A stretch of 64,000 nt of DNA. Origin: Rhipicephalus microplus. Lineage: Eukaryota; Arthropoda; Arachnida; Ixodida; Ixodidae. The stretch covers positions 81,962,817 through 82,026,816 of the forward strand of contig NC_134702.1 in the NCBI RefSeq assembly GCF_043290135.1, read 5' to 3'. The notes under the pieces were generated by a model, which had not been told where the DNA came from, made no database searches, and was given only the letters and a program-made list of their open reading frames with translations. A program made the position numbers and the translations under genes. Within the stretch, counting starts at the first letter, position 1; each line of letters starts with the position of its first letter. This document shows, piece by piece, positions 1 to 11,935 of the stretch.

Positions 1-548
1 TCTAGGCCTTTTTGAGAAGCACGGCTATACGATAACACACATCTGGCGATCACAGAACACATATCCTGTGCGAATTTCGTCGTCATTTCAGACACAAATG
101 AACACGTCACCGCTATCTTACGAGGACGGGGCGGTGTATGCACACTTCCAACAAAAGACCACCATCCGGGTTTTCTTCGTGCTCACGGGCAGCCTCTTGA
201 TGTTTCCGTCAGCCTCGTATCGGCTTCGCGCTACATGTTTGAGAACGGTTGGTGCATGAGGTGGGCAATTCGGGCAGCACTTTACTCATGCAGACATCGC
301 CTACTGTGGAACAAAATATATGCGATGCTTCTTTCACCTGCCCCGGTGACACACTCCCACTGGTCACTGGCGGCCACGGCTTGGTGCCGACGACAGAGTG
401 AAGCATTTCGCTTATTGCTTCTCCAGTATGCAAGCACGGACGATGACACCAGATTGATTTTGTTACCACTGGCAGATCTTTGCGATTCGGCTCGGAAGCG
501 AGATATTCACGACGTGCAGGTTCGGAGGCGCTCGGAAGCACACGGTCC
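1..548. other. Unannotated stretch
   Basis: I see no recognisable gene or repeat here. Short open frames exist on both strands (about 110 codons around 209-564), but none carries a domain I know and the overlapping frames on opposite strands look like chance. Confidence 0.4.
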
Positions 549-811
549 CTCGATGATTGATTGATTGATATTTGGGGTTTAACGTCCCAAAACCACTATA
601 TGATTATGAGAGACGCCGTAGTGGAGGGCTCCGGAAATTTTGACCACCTGGGGTTCTTTAACGTGCACCCAAATCTGAGCACATGGGCCTACAACATTTC
701 CGCCTCAATCAGAAATGCAGCCGCCGCAGCCAGGATTCAAACCCGTGAACTGCGGGTCAGCAGCCGAGTATCTTAGCCACTAGACCACCGCGGCGGGGCT
801 CGCTCGATGAT
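549..811 (-). mobile_element. tRNA-headed tick SINE with target duplication
   Basis: A SINE on the minus strand. Read on that strand it starts with a tRNA-like head (A-box-like TGGTCTAGTGG, B-box-like GGTTTGAATCC), continues through a conserved body and ends in an (ATCA)n tail. The 9-bp sequence CTCGATGAT occurs at 549-557 and 803-811 and is a plausible target-site duplication, so the element proper is about 558-802. It matches the copies at 8711, 23896, 40929, 41335 and 48457. It lacks protein coding and would need LINE machinery in trans. Confidence 0.85.
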
Positions 812-1454
812 GTAGGAAACACGTGAGATCCATCAGCCCAACCAGACACACACATACCGAGCTTCTTGCACCGTCTGTCTTCAAGGCCACCACCGAGCAA
901 AGGCCAACAATTTGCGAAAATATGCAGGACAACTTTCCACAGCAGGTTTTCTTTCTTTTTTTTTCTTCTTTTGAGACCCCCCCTCCCCGTTTTTTTTTCT
1001 TTTTCGTTCAGAGAATGCTGTTCTCGCTTGTTGTGCTTATGCTGCCCCCAGTTCCAGTGAAAGGGCGTGGACTCGAGGTCAATCCTGAGGCACGGCGATG
1101 CCCCCCCCCCCCCCCCCAAAAAAAAAAAGATCTGTGGTCCTCGCGTACCTTCAGAATTCACTTAGAGCATCACAATGGGGGTTATGGGGCAAAAGCCACT
1201 GAAGCAGCTGCACCTTGCATTCACGTGGTAATAAACTCTGAAACGCAGGTTAAAAATCACGTGATAGAAAACTCCCTACGTAGTAAAACTGGATTTTGAC
1301 ATCTTTATACTACTTCCCTGAGAGGTGGTGGTAAAACTATGTCATGTAGCATCTTTCACTCCTACACGAGGTAGTAATCTTAAACGCGAGAGAGTTTTCA
1401 GAGGTCATGAGCCACAAAAACCCCAAACTCGGATAGTTTTTGCTTACAGTGTGT

Positions 1455-1486
<32 letters not shown>

Positions 1487-1773
1487 CTACCACTGCTGAC
1501 GATATGGTGATGCCACCTGGAACTTGCAATGGGTTATACACAAGCTCATTTTTTCCGACACCACTGCCAGATGGCGTCCATATCTCACGCATTTTATTAA
1601 TGCAGGCTAGACGCGGCCCATTCAACATAAATAAGGCCCTGTATGAGGCAAGGTAAAACATAAGTGGCCCCTTATGGGACCGAGACTCATGTAGTACAGC
1701 CGACAGAACGCTTACGTTTTTCGGTGACATTTGCAGTGAAGCACGCAGACACGCGACCACTTTTTTTGCTTTT
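812..1773. other. Low-complexity stretch without a gene
   Basis: Contains a pyrimidine-rich tract (about 949-1012), a pure C17-A11 run (1101-1128) and a (CA)n microsatellite (1456-1483). The open frames that cross these tracts translate to proline- or histidine/threonine-rich low-complexity peptides and are not credible genes. Confidence 0.6.
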
Positions 1774-1788
1774 AGGAGCGAAGCTCCT
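1774..1788. repeat. GGAGCGAAGCTCC hairpin motif
   Basis: AGGAGCGAAGCTCCT is a perfect 6-bp stem with a GAA loop, the core being GCGAAGC. The same type of motif ends other repeats in this window (34000, 36187, 40740, 62121). Here it probably marks the edge of a degraded repeat. Confidence 0.55.
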
Positions 1789-1896
1789 TATTGCGCCACC
1801 CGTTCGACCCCCGTAGTATGTAACAAGTCTAACATTTTGACCTCAAAGGTGGTGCCGGTGAGAGACTTCTTCTGTGCGTTGTTGAACAATAAAAAA

Positions 1897-2455
1897 TAGT
1901 GCTCAATGTACATGTCAATGGCTGCTAATGCGGAAAGAGAGACAGGAGCATTCGGCTTTTAGTTAACGCGCAGGCTGCGATCACCATTAGCAGCCATTGG
2001 CATGCACATTGAGCACTATCTGACAAGAAAGGGTTGCTACGTTATACTCGCTGGGTGTAACCTCCTTAGCTTTAGAAAGGTTAAGCGAGCGTTGAGCCGC
2101 AGTGCCATGAATACAATAAACTTGTATATACCATGAATGAACTCGATGTGGTTAAAAATGGGAAGTAGATACGAAGCGCAAGCCGTAAGAAAGTAAAAGC
2201 CGAATTCTCCGCCTCTCATTTCCCATTAGCAGCCATTGGCATGTACATTGAGCACTATCTGACAGCAAAAGATTGCTATGTCATACCCGCTAGGCGTAAC
2301 CTCCTTGGTTTTCGAAAGGTTTAGCGAGCGTTCGGCCGCAGTGCCATGAATACAGTGAACTAGTATATACCATGAACTCGAGGTGGTTAAAGGTGGGAAG
2401 TGGACCCGAAGCGCAAGCCGTAAGAAAGTGTGCGTGTGCCACCTCTCGTTTAGTC
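1897..2455. repeat. Dispersed repeat: 240-bp tandem pair with an inverted partial copy
   Basis: Two imperfect copies of a unit of about 240 bp lie head to tail (1983-2222 and 2223-2455); both start with CCATTAGCAGCCATTGGCAT and end in an AAGCGCAAGCCGTAAGAAAG block. A short inverted copy of the first about 35 bp lies at 1897-1931, so the left end could fold back. No coding potential is evident. Confidence 0.7.
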
Positions 2456-2529
2456 CTTGGAATGTCCGCTGGATGGCGGTGATTTTGTATGGGGAATATA
2501 TGATGAAAAGATGCGAGATGGTGGTACTT

Positions 2530-2790
2530 GGAGTGTTGAATAGATGGACGAACAGACACATAGACAGATGCAAGGATGGACGCATGAACGGACGCAGGGG
2601 CGGCTGCATGGACGAACGCAGGGACGGACGCACGAACAGATGCACGCACGAACAGACGCACGCACGGACGGGCTGATGGACGCATGGACGGTCACACTAG
2701 CGGACGCATGGACGGACGGAAGCAGGAACGAATGGACGGACGAATTCTTCGCCCCACTTTCACTCCGTGGATATGCTGCCATTTTTTTAA
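2530..2790. repeat. GGACG-type minisatellite and fold-back arm remnant
   Basis: 2535-2745 is a degenerate tandem array of 4-8 bp units based on GGACGNAC/GGATGGAC. It is followed (2745-2790) by sequence matching, on the opposite strand, the inner arm of the fold-back-like element at 33994-36197 (CATATCCAC..GAGTGAA..GTGGG). The frames through it encode arginine/threonine or serine/valine-rich repeats and are artefacts. Confidence 0.65.
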
Positions 2791-2924
2791 ACAAATTAGC
2801 TCATACTTTCGAATTGCCCTATTTTGGTTCTTTCTCATATTCGGCTATCTTTAATTGGTTTAAACATGCTATGCTGTTTAGTGGTATGGTTTATCACACT
2901 TAGCTTTATACTAACTATTTATTT

Positions 2925-3040
2925 TATACCTCTCTATCTCTATCCCCTTTCCCACCCTTTTCCACCCCTGTACATAGCAGCAAACCAGTCCTTCTAGGCT
3001 AACCTCCCTGTCTCTTCCTTTCATTTATTTCTCTCTTATT
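2925..3040 (+). mobile_element. LINE 3'-UTR fragment
   Basis: The stretch with ACATAGCAGCAAACCAG and CTAACCTCCCTGTCTC resembles the 3' UTR that follows the RNase H LINE at 37970-38150 (AGGGTAGCATACCGGA .. TGGTTACCCTCTCTGCC). It is probably a severely 5'-truncated insertion of that family. Confidence 0.55.
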
Positions 3041-4318
3041 TTGGCGGACATAACAGGTTATGAAGACTATTGCGTTGCGTCAATCGTACACACGTCTGAT
3101 ACCTCTCCCTTGAGTCATCCCTGCGAGAAAGATCAATCTAAAGTAATGACCAGCGCTATTCATCATCATCTGCGTCATCATCACACCTACCACAGCCAAG
3201 CCTGGCCTCTCGTAGAGCTCGTGCCGCATGGTTCGAGACACGAGCAACCTCCAGAGCTCTCAAGGTTTCGGCCGGACAGCACGCCACGCCGCTTTGGTTT
3301 TCGAGTCGAAAAAAAAAAGAAAAATGCGCGTCTCAAAGAGGTTTACCACATCTTTAAATTAAATATCTCTATATCGAAAGCACTTCTTAAATTCTTATTT
3401 GGTTGATAGTACCATGTGTCAGTTCCTGCTGACGTGAAATTACCGACGCTTAATTCCAATAGCTGCTCCGATTGAGGGCGCCTCAAACGTATTGTCCGGT
3501 CTAACGATCGACTTGCAGGAGCTCCGATGCGAATAACATAAATGAGAAGCGGAGTAGAACGTAGACGAGCCAGCACCGTCTCACGCCATCCGTGCCAGAC
3601 AACCACTGCGTATATTGATTGTCGCGGCTTTACACGGATCGCGTGACCCGACACGGAGAGCGTAATGCTCGCTCGTTGACTAAGGCGTACACCTTCATTT
3701 GAAGTCACGAAAACCGGGCCGGAGTGATCCCCAAATAGAAAAACCTATTTGGGACTGTTGACAGTCGCCATGTTGGTGTGTGGCGGCAATGGCTCATTGC
3801 GTTTACATGCGGCTGCATACACGAACGAATCATTTATTCTTTGTTAGTAGATTCTAATGGTGTTATTTTCGTCATCACGGATAAATGGTTGAAGTTGGTG
3901 CTTGTCATCGTTTTCGTAGATGGACCACGGTTTTTTTTGCGCGCGCGGCAGTATCGACCGTTTATCGCCATGTTTCACGCGCCATGTCTACTGAAATTTT
4001 CGAGTGGTGTTTGCCGTTTTATATTGAACGCACATGAGCCGATATATGTCATGTCATACAGCACAATAATCGTACATTAAGCTTTATATTTTACGAATTC
4101 CCAGATATAATTCCGACGCACCTTTTCGTAAAGCCGCAGGAAGAAGTTTATTCTTTACTTAAAACCACCTAGAGAGGCTTGGATCTTCAAAAAAATTGTT
4201 ACAAATGTCGAAACATAGATCATAGCAACGACGAATAGCTCGGGCGCACAAAGCACAATAAAGACACTACCATTACGGTCTCTTTACGTCGTCTTAGTCT
4301 GCAATGAAGTAGTACAAC
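3041..4318. other. Unannotated stretch with one small hairpin
   Basis: No gene or known repeat seen. A 9-bp perfect stem with a 6-nt loop (CCCAAATAG / CTATTTGGG) lies at 3730-3753. Confidence 0.4.
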
Positions 4319-4512
4319 AAGTGGGGCTTAACAATCCAAAATCACGATATGATTATAAAAGACGCCGTAGGGGTTCTTAACGTGCACCTAAACCGACGTA
4401 CAAAGGCCTCAAACTTTTTGGCCTTCGTCGTAAACGCAACCGCCGCAACCGGGATTCAATCCCGCGAGCTTTGGTTTAGCAGCCAAGCGCCAGGAACACC
4501 GCGGCGGCGAGT
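4319..4512 (-). mobile_element. Degraded tRNA-headed SINE
   Basis: A diverged copy of the common SINE on the minus strand: the conserved blocks around the GACGCCGTA, TTCTTAACGTGCACC and CCGGGATTCAATCCCGCGA positions are recognisable, and it ends at an ACCGCGGCGG head. Several internal deletions make it much older than the copies at 558 or 48457. Confidence 0.75.
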
Positions 4513-4630
4513 GTGCAATGCAGTGAAAGGTGAACGTAACAGAGCGGAATTAAAGTGAGCCTGAAAGTTCTAGAAGATGAAGAAACACTGATGAGCGCTT
4601 CAGCCCTTATCTTAATGATCGGAGCATTAT

Positions 4631-4930
4631 TAGGAGCGAACCTCCTTAGGATCGCGGGATGTCCGTGGACGCTGTCGCTGTCATAGCATCCCGTCGCATC
4701 AAAACACAGATGTTACATATACCGTAAATAGAGCGTTCATAGCCCACATATAGGTTTACAATAGATGGTACTCTGTCAGTCCGTCCGTCCATGCATCTGT
4801 CCATTCCCATCCATCAACCCTACAATCCATGCATCCGCCTATCCGTTCGTCCGTGCATCTGCTAATGCATCTGCTCATCTATGCGGACGTCTATTCGTGC
4901 ATCCGTGCGTTTATTCGTTCGTCCACTACA
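4631..4930. repeat. Hairpin-ended repeat with CGTCC minisatellite
   Basis: Begins with AGGAGCGAACCTCCT (a mutated copy of the GGAGCGAAGCTCC hairpin) and runs into a degenerate (CGTCCRT)n array at about 4772-4925. This is the same arrangement of hairpin, spacer and minisatellite seen in the fold-back-like element at 33994. Confidence 0.5.
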
Positions 4931-5159
4931 TTGTAAGTTCCAAAGTATGTTCGGCCACGGCCGCTGAACTCGGCAAATGCATGTACCCATTGAGACGGGG
5001 TTGCTCAGAATGGAACACGATGCGCGCGTCTCCCTTCTTGAATAATTCGAGACGCTGGGCACAGCGACGTTGCGCAAGCAAAGCGTGAAGGCTGTAAAGT
5101 TCAACGCAGTGACCGGCATGACAGCCGTTCATTGGCGCACACTGGCGGCCAGCTGGCAC

Positions 5160-5400
5160 AGTCGTAATGCTTTAGTAAACATTTTACAAACATTCCATGA
5201 TCGTCCAAGGATCTTCGCTCTTTCGCTCTGGCCATCATCAGAATTGACACGCCTCGGATCGGCTGCCAATTTTCAAAGACGATAATCTTCCTTGCGATAT
5301 TTCAACGCAGAAATTTAGATTGTCTCTCTTCTGTCTGTCTGCTGGTGTCTGTTTCACGATTCATCCACCCGGCGAAACTTGCAGTGTCTACTTTTATTTA
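5160..5400 (+). repeat. Dispersed repeat shared with 15060-15345
   Basis: The block around AATTTTCAAAGACGATAATC and TTCAACGCAGAAATTT recurs on the minus strand near 15260-15345, followed in both by a TGTCTGTCT-rich segment and a CGATTCA..CC..GCGAAAC/AACG segment. It is a dispersed repeat of unknown class. Confidence 0.5.
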
Positions 5401-5612
5401 GAAAACGCATAGATACGTAGAATAAAGTGGATAAAGTGTGACAAAATTTTAAAAATAGTGATTATAATTTGTATTTCCTTCTTTACCATTCAATAATAAT
5501 CCTAAAACATTCCTTTGGTTAGAAGTTATGTGCTCCATAAATATGCTATGTCACGACAATTCAAAGGGGTGTTCAAAAATATGGACCATGTCCCCGAAGG
5601 GAGCTCTTATAA

Positions 5613-6120
5613 GATGCGAAGCAGCAGTGGTGCACACAGCGTTGACACGGTTGAAACACGCATCGACGTGACTGCTGCAAGAACGGTTTGAATCAAAATG
5701 CTGTGTATCCTTTACTCAAGTAAACGTTGGTTTGAAACCCAAAAACACGGGAGGCGGGTTCGGTTTTATGTTAGTTTCATCGCACATATACGAGCCAAAA
5801 GAATATTTCCACGCGATGTGCAGCCAAGCTTTGCGGATGGTGAGGAGAGTGAAGCGAGAGAGAACTGTGTTGCAAGCGGGCGAAGAAGCCGACAGCAGCG
5901 GGCGCTGCAGTTGGCATGCTGGAAGTGAGGAAAGAGATTGGCGTCAGCGCGCACCTGCGAGCGGAGCGTGTGAGGAGAGCATGACGTCAACGCGCAGCTG
6001 TGGCGTGACCTACGTGGCACCACTCCATCACCTGCAGTTACGGGAACGCGTTGCAGCGAGTTCGTACGAAAACGCGTACATACGGTGTTACACAGATGAG
6101 TCGAACAGCTGCTTCGCATC
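5613..6120. mobile_element. Small non-autonomous element with 13-bp hairpin TIRs
   Basis: GATGCGAAGCAGC at 5613-5625 is repeated as its exact reverse complement at 6108-6120, giving 13-bp perfect terminal inverted repeats around a 508-bp unit. The TIR core TGCGAAGCA is itself a hairpin, as at the ends of the larger element at 40740. Internal open frames (about 120-138 codons on both strands) show no known domain. I saw no clear target duplication. Confidence 0.5.
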
Positions 6121-7334
6121 CAATAAAGAAAGTGCACCCGATGTCTAATTTTGGCTCAACCGAAAGGGGCAGTGTGGAGCAAACCGAGCCATTGTGAAAA
6201 AAAGTTTGATTCCTTCAAATTTTGTCGCAGAAGCACATGAAATTCACTTCATGGGCGGCCGCGCAGTCTTCATGAGCCCACTCTTTGCACTCCACGTTTT
6301 AATTCGGACAGAACTCGGCACTTCGTTGCTTTAAAACTCCTAGCAGATTAAGCACACCCAGTCTTTCTTTGTGCTACGGTGTCTCTTTCTGAACGTTTGC
6401 ACTTCATTAGATCATTCAAAGATAGGAGGATAGATATGTTCTGACGCAATTTCTTCACCTCTTTTTGCCATTTTGAAGCAAAACCCCACGGGCATTTCGT
6501 GGCTTTCAAGTTCGTCAGCCGGGCTTTGTAAAGCGATGAACTCTAGATTTTCTATCACTCGTTGTTTCTAAAATATCAGTATGAAAAAAATTCCATGACA
6601 ACTCGAATCCAAGACGGGTTTGAGAACGGCGTCACTTGGAGATTTTATCAATTCTTTTTTCATGTGCCTTTTGAGAGCATCCTAGAGACGCGGAGTATCC
6701 TCTATGTAGGGCGAATGGAGTGAGTCCTGTCTTCAACAGCAGTAAGTATTTATGATGTCTATAGTTGGGCAGCGCACAAAAGCAAACACAAGAGAATGAA
6801 ACAGGAGAAGCGCTGGAATACCGTTTTTGACCCATGAAGCTCGATATATTATTTTCTTGCGCGCCATAACCCTCCTAAACAAAAAATGTATGATTGGTAG
6901 GAGTAAATTGTTCTCCTAATAAAACACTCTAAGGCATTTCGATGCTTTTTTGTCGCGTTTTGCCCCTTCCACATGATCAGCTTTGAAAAAAAAAAATCCG
7001 CTATGATACCGTGCACCAAACAAGCCAGACCTTTGGCGGTATGTAGCTAGTAATAAATTGTAACAAAATAAATACGTAAGTCGTTGTACTGACGTCAGAG
7101 CAGACTTCATGCATGGATCTAAAAGTTTGACGAAGCAGAATTTCGCCCCTTTTTGACGGATCACGAACACACCGACACCAGCCGTATAATGTTTCCAACG
7201 GGAATGCTGCCAACAATTACAACATTTTACACTTAAAGAGTTAGACAATTGCTAGCACCTATCCCTAAAATAGAGCAACAAAGAAAAGTCCTTTTTATTA
7301 GCTGCAGAAGTCAGCAAAGTCAAAATGTCGCTTC
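6121..7334. other. Unannotated stretch
   Basis: I see no gene and no repeat I recognise. AT-rich with short chance frames only. Confidence 0.4.
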
Positions 7335-7462
7335 CACCCACCCACCCACCCACCCACCCATCCATCCATCCACCCACCCACACATCCATCCATCCATTCA
7401 CCCGCCCACCCACCCACCCACCTACCCATCCACCCATCCACCCATCCATCTATCCATCCGCA
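7335..7462. repeat. (CCAC/CCAT)n microsatellite
   Basis: An imperfect tandem array of CCAC and CCAT tetranucleotides. The histidine/proline and glycine/tryptophan-rich translations across it are artefacts. Confidence 0.9.
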
Positions 7463-7920
7463 TGTGCCTCTGTCTGGGTGCTCTCGTGATCAGCCCATTA
7501 ACTTGAGGTAAGCAAAAATTAGGATGGGAGGGTAAGATAGTTTGACCAATATGACCTCTGTTCTGTTCTGTTCTGTTTTAACTGTTTTGCTGTGGAGAGG
7601 TTGAGCTGCCTATTGCCTCGGCTACTCCATATTACAAAGTTCTGCAGCGAAAAATAAAATAATAATACAGAACGGTACCCAAAAATTAACAATACGGAAA
7701 ATAAAAAACATAATAGCACACTGAAACCAGTTCAAATACCATACCAATATACAGTTTTCTTAGCGCAGTTCCCACAGTCATAAACTATTTACACGCACAC
7801 CTTACTATTCTACTGTCAGTATATACATGACCACATTTTATATATACCCATTTCTGGCTGTCTGTCTTGGCGCTTGTCCAGTCTGGTCTCCACTAAAAAG
7901 TCTGTCAAAAAGATTATTGC

Positions 7921-10900
7921 CTATTTCTGGAGATGCATCTCAGGCCATGCTCTAAGTAGTTCTTTTATTGTGAGGGGCCGTCTGTCCAAACTTGCTAATT
8001 TGTTTTTTAATATTTCTCTTTCATTCCCGTATTTTACGCACTCCAAAAGAATATGGCAAACATTTTCTTCTGCATGACCACAATGACATTCCGGTGAGTT
8101 GCATCGATGTATCTTGTGCAGGAAGCTGTTTGTGTATGCAACTTCCAATCGAAATCGGTGGATTAATGTCTCTAGGTGTCGTGGGAGGTCTGTAGCTATG
8201 GAAAATTTTCTGTGTGGATCAACTTCATAAAGTACCGTTTCCTTTGATTTAGGACTCTCAAACCACTTCTCTATCAAACAATGGTTAGCTCCTTGCGCTA
8301 TAAAATGTCGAATATCCGCCCCAGACATAGGGATTGCGCAATCCCGTCCTTCCTTCAATGCTTTCTTCGCGAGGCTATCAGCCTCTTCATTTCCCTTTAT
8401 TCCAATGTGGCGGGGTATCCATTGGAATACGATGTTGTGACCCTGCGATAAGGCATATTCCACAGTTTCTGCAATCTATTGTGCTATTTCATCATTTTTG
8501 TAAGGTGATCTCACATTTATGATTAGCTCAAGAGCAGGTTTGCTATCAGTGCATATCACACAGTTTCATGGCTCAGAATTCTCGCAGATAAGCTTCACAG
8601 CTTCAAAGATAGCCACCAATTCTGCTGTCGTCGATGAAGATTTGTACGATAATTTGTACATCTTCTTTTTCTGAATTTCAGGTATGAAGACAGCACAGGC
8701 TGACGCTTCTGATTGATTTGATTGATTTATAGGGTTTAACGTCCCAAAACCACCATATGATTATGAGGGACGCCGTAGTGGAGGGCTCCACAAATTTCGA
8801 CCACCTGGGGTTATTTAACGTGCGCCCATATCTGAGCACACCGGCCTACAACATTTCCGCCTCCATCGGAAATGCAGCCGCCGCAGCCCCGATTTGATCC
8901 CGCGACCTGAGGCTGACGTTTCTTTAGTGCATGATCCGTCTGTATATACCTTCGTTTTTTTCATTATGCAATACATGAAGCTGATGAAGTACCATCTGTG
9001 CCGCAACTAGGGGTAACATGTCTGCTTTCTTCTCTATGCCGTCTATTTCACGGATAAAGTTGAGAAGTGGCAGCGTCTAAGGTGGTTTTGAAGGTTTTCA
9101 TTATTTAAATTCTCGTACTACTGCTTGAAATGATGAAATACTATCCTGTAGTCTCGTTGCCGTCCTTTGTGTTAGTACACCAGATAAAAATTTACTTTCA
9201 TGTTGTGTGAAAATTCTAAATAAATTTCGAGATGTTTCTTTAGTTCGGAGTACTGTCAAAGGTGGCTCTCGAGCCTCCGCATACACTAAAGCACTGGAAG
9301 TTGACCGTGGTAAACCCAGACATACCCTCAAGCTCCTTGCCAATAACAAGTGAAGTCTCCTTTCGGTGGAGGCTGGAAGTCCGTGCAGCAGAGGCAGTGA
9401 GTAAGTTACAATGGGGCGTATCCAGGCAACATGTGGGGCTAATAACGACTCTGTAGTACCACCCCATTTTGCCCTGCAGAAATGACGGAGGGTTCGAATG
9501 GCCTGATTCACTTTTTTGTTCAAGCGACTTGACATGAGGCGACCATGTTAGTTCCCGGTCTAAAATTACTCCCAAGAATTTATGAGTTTTAACCATTTGA
9601 ATAGGCTGATTTCGCAGAATAATCTGGAAATTTCCAGGTCTTTTTAATGTAAACGGAAGTATGGCTGTTTTAGCCAGACTCAGTGCCATACCTCTTTTTT
9701 TAGAAAATGGTCTACATAATCCAATCCTTCTTGTAGAGTTTGTTGTTCCTCCAAGAACGATGAACCAGACGTCCATATACTTATATCGTCAGCTTATACT
9801 GAACATCTGATGTTAGGTGGAAGATTTTACGGGAGCTGCGCCATGACTGCATTAAAGAGAGTAAGGCTTAGCACGCTGCCCTGCGGCACTCCTTGGTTGA
9901 CAACATGTTCTGACATTGGGCCTTCCTGCGTAACTACAAAAATTTTCCGGTGGTTCAGGAAGTCAGAGATTTAACGCAGTATCTTGCCCTTGCATCCCTG
10001 TAACGCCAGGTCTTCCAGAACGTGAACGTGACTCACTGTGTCGTATGCTCGGTGGACATCAAGGAATACAGTGACAGTGATGTTTCCTTGCGTTCGTTGG
10101 TTTTCCACATTTGTGACCAAATCCAGAATGTTGTCCATTGTGCGTCTACATCTTCTAAAGCCGGCTATGCTTTGTGTTAGTAGTTTCTCATGTCTTGTCA
10201 CCATAAAATTCGTTCATTGATCATTTTTTCCATCACTTTTGAAAAACAACTTGTCAGACTAACCGGCCTAAACGAGTCCAACTGCATAGGGCTCTTCCCT
10301 GGCTTTAGCAACGGTACTACTTTTGATATGTTCCAATTTTCCGGAACTTTTTCTTCTTGCCAACTTTTATTTTAGATGTCCAACAGGTGTAATTTTCCTT
10401 TCTTGCACAAATTAGCAAGAGCAGCGTATGTAACTCCATCGGTTCCTGGTGAACTTGTTCGTTTTACTGAAGACAGCACATATTGGAGCTCTTCTGGTGT
10501 GAAGCTGTCATCCAGATCTGATGAACTGATCGCAGACAGCTTTGTTACAACCACCGAAGCTGATACTGCTGAGTATTTATATTCGCTAGTTTGGACGGTC
10601 TCTCCATTTCTCAGTATAAGATCGCAAAACTCGTCGGTAATCACACGTTCGCTAACTCCTCGAGACAGCGCTAGAGCCTGTAGTGGTCTCAAGTGGACTA
10701 CTGGCTGTCGGAGGGCGCGTATCATGTTCCACAGTTGAGGCGCCGAGGTAAATGGAGAAAGTGAGGCACATAAATCTTGCCACCTTTTGGTTGAAAGCTT
10801 CTGCAGTTGGTTATGCATTGCAGAATGTACTTTCTGTGCAACCTTGAAATCTGCTAAATTACCCGACCTCCGATGTCTTCTTTCAGATAGGCGTCATATT

Positions 10901-11604
10901 GCCCGAAGCCTCTCATACTCAGCGTCAACACCCAAATACCCATCTGGAATGGGTACTGCACGAGTTGCTTTTGTTAGAAAATGTTTTATCTTCAATGCAT
11001 ACGTTTCTGCGTCAGAACAAGGTTCAAGATTTTGTCTCTGTAGCTCTCGAAAGATTGCCCAATTTGTAATTCTTTTTGTGCGGTTATTTCTCGTTTTCTT
11101 CAACTTTGGGTGATATATGAATACTCGCAAGCGGTCACTTCCTCTTGTGTCAGCTTCTGCAGTCCAGTCTGCTCGAGCCGCTAATTCAGAGGAGCACACA
11201 GTGATGTCTAGTACGCTGCAGTAGTTATGCCCCCATAGAAACGTCGGAGAACCATCATTTAGTATAGTGTAATCATGGTCTTCGCATATCTTTACTATAG
11301 CAGATCCCCTTACATTACAATGCTCACTACCTCACAATTTGTGGTGCGCGTTAAAATTACCACTTATAATTATGGAATCATGATCAGATCTACACACTGC
11401 AGCCAACACTGCGTATGAAACGTTTGCTTCATCGTACACGTAAACACTAACTACAGTTACAGTAACGTTACCAAACTTCACCTTGCGTCTAACAAATTCC
11501 GGTGCATCTGTTTTTGAAGTAGCCACAAGTGTCGATGGAATATCGCGTCTCACACACAACATCACTCTGCTTTTTGCAGCAGGCCGTTCTGCTTGGTACA
11601 CCAC
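7921..11604 (-). pseudogene. LINE ORF2 remnant (endonuclease-RT-RNase H), inactive
   Basis: The product would be the multifunctional LINE protein that nicks target DNA and reverse transcribes its own RNA there. Visible signatures are the endonuclease SGNFNAHHKL (family motif GDFNAHH; the usual aspartate is asparagine here) and LDITVCS; RT block A in TVFLDVHRAYDTVSH; the catalytic box, where the codon before ADD is TAA (9794-9796 on the plus strand) instead of tyrosine; post-RT KFLGVILDRELTWSPHV; RNase H start KVYTDGSC and end WIPRHIGIKGNEEADSLA; and a C-terminal CHC-type knuckle (ECHCGHAEENVCHILLEC). Frames break near 11200, 10370, 9970, 9240, 8923/8710 and 8463. The broken catalytic box and the nested SINE show it is dead. 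Confidence 0.8.
8697..8923 (-). mobile_element. SINE nested in the LINE RNase H region
   Basis: A tRNA-headed SINE on the minus strand, truncated within its head, with the (ATCA)n tail at its left end. AGGCTGACGCTTCT at 8697-8710 and AGGCTGACGTTTCT at 8910-8923 form a 14-bp target duplication with one mismatch. Removing the SINE joins the two halves of the RNase H coding sequence, so it arrived after the LINE. Confidence 0.88.
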
Positions 11605-11613
11605 ATAATCACT

Positions 11614-11935
11614 AATGTCACATTGCCGTCACGTACGTCGTCAAACACATTACACCACACAGATGCGCACACCTGCAGGCGGGTATGTGTCACCGGTATG
11701 TGAGTATGTGCAACAGGTGAATGACACTTATCTGCCCAGGAATGAAGAGAGCACACAAAGACAATTTTGACATGTGACCATTCAGAAAAACTGGACATCG
11801 GAACCGTAATACCGACGAATGCAAAAAATAAATATCTGGGTCCAAGCAGGAATTGAACCCAAGCAATCCGCGTAGCAATTAAGTATTCTACCACAGACCT
11901 CCACCTGATCTCAAACCTGCTTTTAAAATAGACCA
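11614..11935 (-). mobile_element. Second type of tRNA-headed repeat (probable SINE)
   Basis: On the minus strand a tRNA-like head carries an A-box-like TGTGGTAGAATACTT (plus 11881-11897) and a B-box-like GGGTTCAATTCCTGC (plus 11846-11860), followed by a non-tRNA body up to the LINE junction. The head differs from the common SINE. It is probably a separate SINE family; no target duplication was identified. Confidence 0.5.

Larger units (their letters stand above)
7545..11613 (-). mobile_element. 5'-truncated I-like LINE with endonuclease, RT and RNase H
   Basis: A non-LTR retrotransposon on the minus strand. Order on that strand: APE-type endonuclease C-terminal half (about 11604-11180), connector (11199-10380), RT (10800-9540), post-RT region (9535-9100), RNase H (9000-7950) and a 3' end with an ACAGA-type tail at about 7555-7580. 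The RNase H domain suggests the I/R1/LOA group; I call it I-like without certainty. The 5' end is lost within the endonuclease, where a tRNA-headed repeat starts. The body is interrupted by a SINE at 8711-8909 and carries several stops and frameshifts. Confidence 0.8.

Noticed and set aside
7335..7510. Open frames rich in His/Pro/Ser/Thr across microsatellites (also at 2226-2903, 34152-34419, 35308-36022, 63629-63993, 20341-20620, 41045-41353)
   Set aside because: They simply translate tandem repeats in several frames at once.
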